The translations under genes and the position numbers were made by a program. A stretch of 64,000 nt of DNA from Paenibacillus massiliensis 2301065 = DSM 16942 (GTDB taxonomy: Bacteria; Bacillota; Bacilli; Paenibacillales; Paenibacillaceae). Below, piece by piece: positions 57,985 through 64,000 of the stretch. The stretch lies in the NCBI RefSeq assembly GCF_000377505.1, contig NZ_KB898186.1:1-64000 (forward strand), given 5' to 3'. The notes under the pieces are model-generated. The model saw nothing but the letters and a program-made list of their open reading frames with translations, did no database searches and was not told where the DNA came from. Position 1 is the stretch's first letter. Each line of letters opens with the position of its first letter.

Positions 57985-59094
57985 ATGAAGGAGCTTGCCG
58001 AAGCAGGAAGCCCGTTCACACTACATACGCAGCAGCTTCCTACTGGCACGCTGTTCACGATTCGACCGATAGCCGATGAGGTACCGAAGTTATCCCTGCA
58101 TCGCAGTTCATCTGACCCGAGCAGCAGAGAGGTCCAGCTATGTATATACGAGTATACGCCGGATGGACTTTACCATGTACAGTATGTGACCATCGACCGG
58201 ATGGGTCAGCTTGTGCAGGTCCGACGTGAGCAGGAAGGAGTACTGCCAGCCTTCTTTACTGCGCCCGACGGTACTCGTTGGGTCTCTCTCTCAGACACGC
58301 AGTCGGAAGGGTCTAAGGAAATCGTATTGCCGCTGGACGGACGTGAACGCATTACCAAGCGAGTGACGAGTAGAGAATTCCCGGTCGATGCAGATTTATC
58401 CGTGCCTGGCAGCGTGTTGCTCTATAACTATGATATGTTCAACAGCAAGAAACCTCCTAGACTGTGCAGTCTGGAGTTCAATGGTGAGGGGCTCTATCAG
58501 AAGCGAAAGATTCACAAGATACCATTGCCTTCCACGGATCTGGTCCTTCGAAATGAAGAAGGAATTCACCTGCTCTATGAGCAGGAAGGACAACTGCAGC
58601 ATAGCATTGTGAACGAGACAGGCGAGGTACTCCATACGAGAAAGCTGATGACAGATGAATTCGTAGCCTATCCATTGAGCATCAGCATGCAGGGTGATTC
58701 GATACTGCTATCCTATGAGGATGAGCGCGTGCGACTTATGGTGGCAGATGCGACGGGAGCGATCATCCGCTACCAGGAGCTGCTTAAGCTTGAGGAGGGG
58801 CAGGTAATATACTCGTTATTTCGTCCGGTCATGCTTGATGATCAGACATGGGTGGTTCGCTTCACCTCCGAGCAGGGAAATGGCTGGTTCGTGATCCATG
58901 GGGAGGAGCTTAAAGCTTGTTATGTACGCTCTCGGGAGCGGCACGCTTATGTGGAGCTTCTTAGTCAGGGAGAGCTACCGATGCCGGCAGAGGATATGAT
59001 CATTCATGACGTCGTGCGCTGGGATGCGTCTACCTACGGAATGGTTATGTACTCCAAAGTGAATCCGAGAGAAGCATATGTGCTGATCCCTTGA
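57985..59094 (+). CDS. Conserved-looking cytosolic protein, function unknown
   Basis: A 369-residue protein without signal peptide or membrane segment. It was not recognised. The sequence alternates short beta strands with turns over its whole length (VQLCIYEYTPDGLYHVQYVTID, LLYNYDMFNSKKPPRLCSLEF, SILLSYEDERVRLMVADATGAIIRY), a pattern suggesting a beta-propeller or similar all-beta repeat fold. The reading frame is long, has good codon use and a GGGAGG site seven bases before ATG 57985. It stands alone between the walJ region and htrA. Confidence 0.72.
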   Translation: MKELAEAGSPFTLHTQQLPTGTLFTIRPIADEVPKLSLHRSSSDPSSREVQLCIYEYTPDGLYHVQYVTIDRMGQLVQVRREQEGVLPAFFTAPDGTRWVSLSDTQSEGSKEIVLPLDGRERITKRVTSREFPVDADLSVPGSVLLYNYDMFNSKKPPRLCSLEFNGEGLYQKRKIHKIPLPSTDLVLRNEEGIHLLYEQEGQLQHSIVNETGEVLHTRKLMTDEFVAYPLSISMQGDSILLSYEDERVRLMVADATGAIIRYQELLKLEEGQVIYSLFRPVMLDDQTWVVRFTSEQGNGWFVIHGEELKACYVRSRERHAYVELLSQGELPMPAEDMIIHDVVRWDASTYGMVMYSKVNPREAYVLIP

Positions 59095-59588
59095 CATGCA
59101 GCTATAGCGAGGCTCCAATAGAATGCAGGGTAGAAGTTAACTAATAGCTCTGTCATGATAGCTCTATCATGATGGATACCTCCTCTTTTTTCCTCTACCC
59201 AGTGCTTAATTCGGCGTGTATGCTGATACGTATAAGCCTGATATAACCGCTGAATGACATCTGTTCTGTCTGAACACTTATGAGCTTGCAGACTATGAGC
59301 ATAGTGATGATGTTAAGAAAAAAGTCCGGCGGCTTATTTTCACAGAAGACAGCCTGTGTTTAGCTGATGTTTCTCGCAATAATTGTATTATTCAGCTTGG
59401 CTGAATACTTATACACTCTGTTATCCTAAAAAATGATAGACAACGGGCCGCTTGGGTGACCTGTTTTGTGGTGATTAATATAGTAGGTTGTTGGTTTGGT
59501 TCAGAACATGTAGCTCATAAATGTAGCTCATAAATTGTGGGAGAACAGGCGGGGCTCTGGTGTGTGAAATGAAGGGAAGTGGATCAGC
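59095..59588. other. Gene-free region upstream of htrA with short duplications
   Basis: About 490 bases without a gene. Two tandem duplications are visible: TAGCTCTRTCATGA twice (59145-59172) and ATGTAGCTCATAA twice (59508-59533), the latter 55 bases before htrA. No clear promoter consensus was found. Confidence 0.45.
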
Positions 59589-60827
59589 ATGGGGTTGTTT
59601 GACGATGATTTCTATTCGACAAAGGTATCGAGTCGCACGACAGATATCACTCCGAGCCAAGGACAGGAACGGCAACAAAGCAGATTCACGAGAAGGCGCC
59701 GTCCACTGCCCACCGTGTATGTGGCCATCATTAGCGGTCTAGTGGGAGCTGTAGTGGCTGTGTTGCTATTTAGCTTCATTACAGGCGTGCCTGGCAGTAC
59801 AGCCTCCAGAGCAGCAAATCACTCGAGCTCCAATCTGATGTCTGGTGATCCGTATGAGAGAATTGTGCAGGCTGCAGCCAAGATTCGACCATCGGTAGTC
59901 AGCATTGTGAATCACCGCTCAGAGGGTGATCTGTTCGCGATGCAGGAGTCCGCACTGGGTTCAGGTGTCATCTTCCGCCTACAGGGCGGAAAGGCATACA
60001 TTATGACGAACAATCATGTTGTGGAGGGCTCCAATCAGCTGGAGGTAGTCACCGTGGATGGTGAGACCAAGAAGGCGAAGGTCATCGGCAAGGATCGTAT
60101 TACCGATATTGCCGTCCTGTCGGTGGATGATAAAAATATTCGCACGGTAGCCGAGATCGGGGATTCCAACAGGCTACGGCTTGGAGAGACTGTCATAGCC
60201 ATTGGTAATCCGCTGGGACTGGGGGATACCCTTACCTCGGGTATAATCAGCTATACGAACCGTATTATTCCGGTCTCCATCAATCAGGATGGAGTCTACG
60301 ATTGGGAGCAGCGCGTCATTCAGACGGATGCAGCTATTAACGAAGGGAATAGCGGTGGAGCGCTGGTGGACCTGAATGGGCGTGTCATCGGGATGAACAC
60401 GATGAAGATTGCGGATATGGGCGTCGAGGGATTGGGCTTCGCTATTCCGGCCAACGAGCTCATGATCACGGTCGATGATCTGATTGATGATGGCAAGATT
60501 GAGCGTCCTTACCTGGGGGTCTACACCGTTGATCTTGAGAATCCTTATGCTCCGCTGGATGAACAGCAGCGTAAGGAGCTGGAGCTGCCGGATCACGTGG
60601 AGAAGGGGGTTGTCGTCCTGGAGTCGCATGGTCCTGCGAAGGAAGCAGGGCTCAAGCTCAATGATGTCATCATCGCCTTCGACGGTGAGCCGATTGACTC
60701 TACGCTGGCACTGCGCAGATATCTGTATAACGAGAAGAAGATTGGTGATTCACTGGACGTCACCTTTTACCGGGCAGGCAAAGAGCAGAAAGTGACACTT
60801 CAGCTGAGCGATAAGCCGGAGGAATAA
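59589..60827 (+). CDS. htrA: HtrA-like serine protease (S1C, trypsin-PDZ)
   Basis: A 412-residue membrane-anchored quality-control protease. A cytoplasmic part (1-40) rich in Arg is followed by one membrane segment (about 43-65), the trypsin-like domain with His143 (TNNHVVEG), Asp173 (ITDIAVL) and Ser255 (NEGNSGGAL), and one PDZ domain (about 310-405; KEAGLKLNDVIIAFDGEPI). It degrades misfolded secreted proteins outside. In B. subtilis the htrC/yyxA gene follows walJ, as here with two genes inserted. ATG 59589. Confidence 0.95.
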   Translation: MGLFDDDFYSTKVSSRTTDITPSQGQERQQSRFTRRRRPLPTVYVAIISGLVGAVVAVLLFSFITGVPGSTASRAANHSSSNLMSGDPYERIVQAAAKIRPSVVSIVNHRSEGDLFAMQESALGSGVIFRLQGGKAYIMTNNHVVEGSNQLEVVTVDGETKKAKVIGKDRITDIAVLSVDDKNIRTVAEIGDSNRLRLGETVIAIGNPLGLGDTLTSGIISYTNRIIPVSINQDGVYDWEQRVIQTDAAINEGNSGGALVDLNGRVIGMNTMKIADMGVEGLGFAIPANELMITVDDLIDDGKIERPYLGVYTVDLENPYAPLDEQQRKELELPDHVEKGVVVLESHGPAKEAGLKLNDVIIAFDGEPIDSTLALRRYLYNEKKIGDSLDVTFYRAGKEQKVTLQLSDKPEE

Positions 60828-60870
60828 GTGCAATGATCAAGTATCACCACGAATCATCAGGATACACAGG

Positions 60871-60908
60871 AAGAGGCCTATACCGGGCGACCGGATAGAC
60901 CTCTTTTC
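60871..60908. terminator. Bidirectional terminator between htrA and degV
   Basis: AAGAGG-c-CTAT-a-CCGG and CCGG-ATAG-a-CCTCTT around GCGA, with TTTTCTT on the plus strand and a shorter T-rich end on the minus strand. Confidence 0.85.
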
Positions 60909-60928
60909 TTGTGTAAGGATGTGTACCT

Positions 60929-61771
60929 CTATGCAAAGTAGTATGAAAAGCCAATAGCTCCTGCTCCGGTATGTGTGCTGATAATCGGAGATGTGTAGTT
61001 AATGATCGTATCCGTGTAACCGCTGGCCTCTGCGATGGTGTGGTGCAGTGACTCTGCCAGCCGCAGCCCCTCGGCATGAGCGATGCCTACGCCTTTGACT
61101 GTCCTGCCCTTGGTGTCCTCCAGCCATTGCTTGGTCAGGTATTTGACGACCTGAATGTGACTTCTCATATTGGTGGCAGGTACAAGCTCGCCTTCACGCA
61201 AAGCTGCGATCGGTTTAATTTTCAACAGGGTGCCGATTAAGGACTTGGCCTTACCAATTCGCCCGCCCTTGACGAGATTCTCCAGTGTATCCACCATGAC
61301 GAACAAGCGGGTATTACGACGGATCTCGTTCAAGCGCTGAATAATCTCCTCAATCGCCATCCCCTGACGCGCCATCATGCTGGCCTCTACGACCTGGAAG
61401 CCCAAGGCATGGGAAATGAATCTGGAGTCGACAACTGTAACATCCGTGTCAGTCATGGCTGCAGCCATCTCCGCCGCTCGGACAGTACCACTCATATTGC
61501 CGGTCATATGAATGGATAAGACCGTATAGCCTTCGCTCCCCAAGCGATCATACAGTTCTACGAATCGGCCTACAGCCGGCTGTGAGCTGGTTGGTAGCGT
61601 AATCGCTTTCTTCATTTGTTGGATGAATTGGGCAGGTGTAAGGTCTACACCATCCAGGTAATCGGTTCCGTCGATGGTGAACGATAGAGGAATAATCTCG
61701 ATGCCATACTCCCGGATCAGCTCTGCGTCTAAGTCCACGGTTGAATCGGTTACCACTTTAATTTTGGTCAT
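60929..61771 (-). CDS. DegV family fatty acid-binding protein
   Basis: A 280-residue DegV protein. The start IKVVTDSTVDLDAELIREYGIEIIPLSF and ITLPTSSQPAVGRFVELYDRL (with the TSQP motif, about 68-76) are typical, followed by VVDSRFISHALGFQVVEA. DegV proteins bind fatty acids and in some species act with FakA as a fatty-acid kinase; no fakA is nearby. ATG 61771 follows GGAGAG at six bases; an upstream extension to 61915 lacks a site and gives non-family sequence. Read head-on to replication. Confidence 0.92.
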   Translation of the reverse strand: MTKIKVVTDSTVDLDAELIREYGIEIIPLSFTIDGTDYLDGVDLTPAQFIQQMKKAITLPTSSQPAVGRFVELYDRLGSEGYTVLSIHMTGNMSGTVRAAEMAAAMTDTDVTVVDSRFISHALGFQVVEASMMARQGMAIEEIIQRLNEIRRNTRLFVMVDTLENLVKGGRIGKAKSLIGTLLKIKPIAALREGELVPATNMRSHIQVVKYLTKQWLEDTKGRTVKGVGIAHAEGLRLAESLHHTIAEASGYTDTIINYTSPIISTHTGAGAIGFSYYFA

Positions 61772-62407
61772 TCTACACTCTCCTACTTCACTTCGTGAGC
61801 CAGTGCTATGCTTATATACTGTCCATAAGTCCAATCTATGAAGCTCGCATGGGATCTCCCGCAAGTCACTTGTTGGGCTATGTCTGAGCCGTCTAATTTC
61901 TACTATATATTGCACTACCAGCGGTACTAATCAGATTATGAAAAAGTGCTAAAATATATGGTTATAAATGTCTGGAATGGCTTCTATATCAGCAAGACAG
62001 AACATGTGCAGCAGCATGAATCAATTGGCTTTCGTCTAGTATAAACGCTGGGGAATACGCATTCAAATAAGCTCCCTCTCTGGATGTGAACAGCGTGTGA
62101 CAATGTTAGGATTTGACGACAGGTAAAATTTGTTATAACATTCACTTAATATAATTAATGGAAACATGATGATGGTGTTTGTTGAAGTAACCAAGGGATG
62201 TTCCGGGGAAGTCTATTCACTGGATTAGGTAGCATTTGCTCTGCACCGTCCTAGCTGCATCATGAAGTATCTCTCTATTAAGCATAGGATCAAGAATCGC
62301 TGTGTTCGCTGCTGGATCTGGCTCAACTATCATTCATCCTATAGGTAACAGGTGTTCATCTGGCAGCTGACTAGGATGGTAGTGGAGAAAGGGTGGATGG
62401 AGACATG
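61772..62407. other. Gene-free region between degV and the helical-repeat gene
   Basis: About 635 bases without a gene. TTGACG at about 62114 with TATAAC 15-16 bases further on is a weak promoter candidate. Nothing else was identified. Confidence 0.35.
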
Positions 62408-63271
62408 ATGGGATTGAACTTAAGTGAGCTCAGAGAGTTAGATGGATTCGAGAAGCTGCTAATGATGGCCTATTCCTTGAAGAATTGGGAAGAGGTCGTG
62501 GAGATTGCAGATCAGATGTTCAAGGCTGTGCATGAGACGCTGGGGGATTTGCGTACAGGGTATGATCTGGGCATGTCTCGCACACTTCCGCGTACGAAGC
62601 GATCATTGGTCTACTATTATGGCTATAGCCTGATGATCAAAGGGATGGCTCTACGTCGACTGGGTCGTGCCGAGGAGGAACGAGTATGCATTGAACATTA
62701 TCAGGATCTGGGGTGGCTGGTAGCTCTTGTCTCTGAGGGCCAGAAGGATGCAGACGAGCTTAGAATTCTGGCAGAGGGCAATCGGTATGCGCTGGATATT
62801 CTTCAGAATCAGTGGCACATCCTGCCTCAATACGTCAGGTACATGGAGGCGAATCCTCAAGAGACGGTGCCTGTGATCCGTACCATACTGGAGGCAGCCA
62901 TCAAGCATGAATATAATGTAGATGCTGTGTTAATCCGCTTCGAGGATCATCTTCATCAGATTGACCTTATGGATACTTCGCTCAAGATGTCTCAGTACAC
63001 GACTGTGCTGAATCTGCTCATGCTGTACTATTTCCACAATGAGAATTACGGCAGAGCGATTGATTATACATTGCATACGCTAGAGCTATTCATTCGCTAT
63101 AATGAGTCCATTGGCTTCCGGAAATGTGTAGCCTTCATGGAGTCATTCCGTACACATGCTTCACCAGTACAGCTTGAACGATATGCTTATCTGTTGACAT
63201 CACTATTGTCACGGGAGCTTGATGAGGACGACGGTGTTGTCTTCGACGGCCAAAGGCTGCGGGCATTATAA
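62408..63271 (+). CDS. Helical-repeat (TPR-like) protein, function unknown
   Basis: A protein of about 287 residues made of antiparallel helices throughout, with TPR-like segments such as LLMMAYSLKNWEEVVEIADQMF, SLMIKGMALRRLGRAEEERVCIEHY and LLMLYYFHNENYGRAIDYTLHTLELF. Such folds form the peptide-sensing part of RRNPP-type regulators, but no N-terminal helix-turn-helix is present, so a regulator lacking a DNA domain, or a scaffold, is possible. ATG 62408 was chosen for GGAG five bases upstream; GTG 62393 and ATG 62405 are in the same frame. It is followed by the CxxH/CxxC gene. Confidence 0.75.
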   Translation: MGLNLSELRELDGFEKLLMMAYSLKNWEEVVEIADQMFKAVHETLGDLRTGYDLGMSRTLPRTKRSLVYYYGYSLMIKGMALRRLGRAEEERVCIEHYQDLGWLVALVSEGQKDADELRILAEGNRYALDILQNQWHILPQYVRYMEANPQETVPVIRTILEAAIKHEYNVDAVLIRFEDHLHQIDLMDTSLKMSQYTTVLNLLMLYYFHNENYGRAIDYTLHTLELFIRYNESIGFRKCVAFMESFRTHASPVQLERYAYLLTSLLSRELDEDDGVVFDGQRLRAL

Positions 63272-63444
63272 GACCATATAAGGTCATGAAGCAAGCTGGG
63301 ATTCGGCACCAAATTGGGGCCGGGTCTTTTCTTTCTGGGGCAGGTATGGTAGAAATGAGAGGTAGCAGGTTGGCATGGTTGCCACATATCTGTCATGATG
63401 TGCTGCTATGAAATGAGGTATGGAATACAGAAAGGGATGCTAAT

Positions 63445-63612
63445 ATGTACGTCGTATGTAAAGAACACTTGGAGCAGGCACTGGATGACTTTCTGGATGA
63501 ATATGAGGATGCCCCGGACGTGGTCGATCTCAAGGAGACGGAATTCTCCGATTGGGACCCTCCTGTTCAATGTGCACATTGTCAGAATAAGGGCGAGTAT
63601 CTGGTAGTATGA
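63445..63612 (+). CDS. CxxH/CxxC small protein (YyzF family)
   Basis: A 55-residue protein with CKEH near the N-terminus (Cys5, His8) and CAHC near the C-terminus (Cys43, Cys46), a pair of zinc-knuckle-like motifs separated by an acidic helix (LDDFLDEYEDAPDVVDL). The family is named for these motifs; in B. subtilis the member yyzF lies close to walJ-htrA as well. Role unknown; zinc binding is inferred. AAAGGGA lies ten bases before ATG 63445. A terminator follows. Confidence 0.88.
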   Translation: MYVVCKEHLEQALDDFLDEYEDAPDVVDLKETEFSDWDPPVQCAHCQNKGEYLVV

Positions 63613-63727
63613 CGGGCCGTAGCTAACGGCGAATTGGGATGGTTATAGGCGAGATGAGATCTATGAATGAGGAACGGTTCATATAGATAGAAGAAGATAT
63701 AAGCCAGACGTGTGGAATGACGAAGAG

Positions 63728-63752
63728 GAGCGTAAGCAATTACGCTCTTTTT
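63728..63752 (+). terminator. Terminator after the CxxH/CxxC gene
   Basis: GAGCGTAA-GCAA-TTACGCTC followed by five T. Confidence 0.9.
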
Positions 63753-63792
63753 GTTCCATAGAGGCTGGTTAGTGCCTTGACTAGATCAAATA

Positions 63793-63981
63793 GGAGTGTA
63801 GAGTCACTCCAAGCGGGGAGTCCTGTCGACCACTGTTAAGCTTGCTGTTCTTTTGACCAAAGTTGATAAGCAGATGAACAGCAAGCTTAAAGGCGGACAT
63901 TCCGTTTCTCTAGGACTTCCCCGCTTTCCGCTAACGATGTTCTATGTAGATCATTAAAACCCGAAACCTTATTTGGTCAAA
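63793..63981. repeat. Compound inverted-repeat element at the right edge
   Basis: Nested arms: AGCGGGGAGTCCT (63812-63824) with AGGACTTCCCCGCT (63912-63925, one extra base); TTAAGCTTGCTGTTC (63836-63850) with its exact complement (63876-63890); TTTGACCAAA (63852-63861) with TTTGGTCAAA (63972-63981); and a small hairpin GGAGTG/CACTCC (63793-63810). No reading frame lies here. Confidence 0.8.
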
Positions 63982-64000
63982 GTACCAGGCTAGGCAACTC

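Overview
The window is the replication-origin region of a Gram-positive, endospore-forming bacterium, most likely a Paenibacillus. The evidence is the dnaA-dnaN-yaaA-recF-remB-gyrB block, the rpmH-rnpA-yidC-khpB-mnmE-mnmG-rsmG-noc-parA-parB block, the sporulation-linked genes (yheC-like, yyaC, noc) and the walRKHIJ-htrA block. The G+C content looks close to half, unlike the AT-rich Bacillus subtilis. No phage, plasmid, insertion sequence, CRISPR array or defence locus was seen. This is core chromosome, and the unusual material lies mainly in the intergenic DNA.

Layout. The origin lies at about 12.25-14.35 kb, on both sides of dnaA: a DnaA-box cluster upstream of dnaA and an unwinding module (DnaA box, GC spacer, DnaA-trios, AT-rich tract) between dnaA and dnaN. 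Genes left of the origin read mostly on the minus strand and genes right of it mostly on the plus strand, so nearly all are co-directional with replication. Left arm: dnaA, dnaN, yaaA, recF, remB, gyrB and its terminator, a head-on yheC-like gene, gyrA with a long leader, an HD-GYP protein, an SDR oxidoreductase, then the promoter and first 150 bases of a 16S rRNA gene running off the left edge.

Right arm, 14.5-30.6 kb: ribosome, RNase P, membrane insertion and tRNA modification genes (rpmH to rsmG), then the chromosome segregation set noc, parA, parB with two parS sites (one inside parB, one inside a terminator-like palindrome after rsmG). Next come small conserved genes (DUF4446, yyaC, MscS channel, DUF951), tRNA-Ser(CGA), yjzC and rpsF-ssb-rpsR. 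At 31.2-36.9 kb lies a five-gene oligopeptide ABC transporter. At 37.2-45.4 kb are a D,D-carboxypeptidase, an LCP ligase, a CBS protein and the MazG-like/yybS/gdpP/rplI/dnaB operon. purA at 46 kb has a PurR operator and a leader that contains an intrinsic terminator.

47.7-64 kb is cell-envelope territory: an unrecognised membrane-anchored protein, a LysM-G5-M23 peptidase, ohr, the walRKHIJ cell-wall regulon, a secreted-type HtrA protease, degV, a helical-repeat protein and a CxxH/CxxC mini-protein. The last 200 bases hold a large compound inverted repeat.

The observations most worth checking are: the purA leader with PurBoxes plus an intrinsic terminator; parS embedded in a terminator-like palindrome; three abutting head-to-head DnaA-box pairs in separate intergenic regions; a decamer tandem array upstream of walRK; an unannotated 50-codon reading frame in phase behind yjzC; and the terminal inverted-repeat element. 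No wholly new multigene system could be supported from sequence alone.
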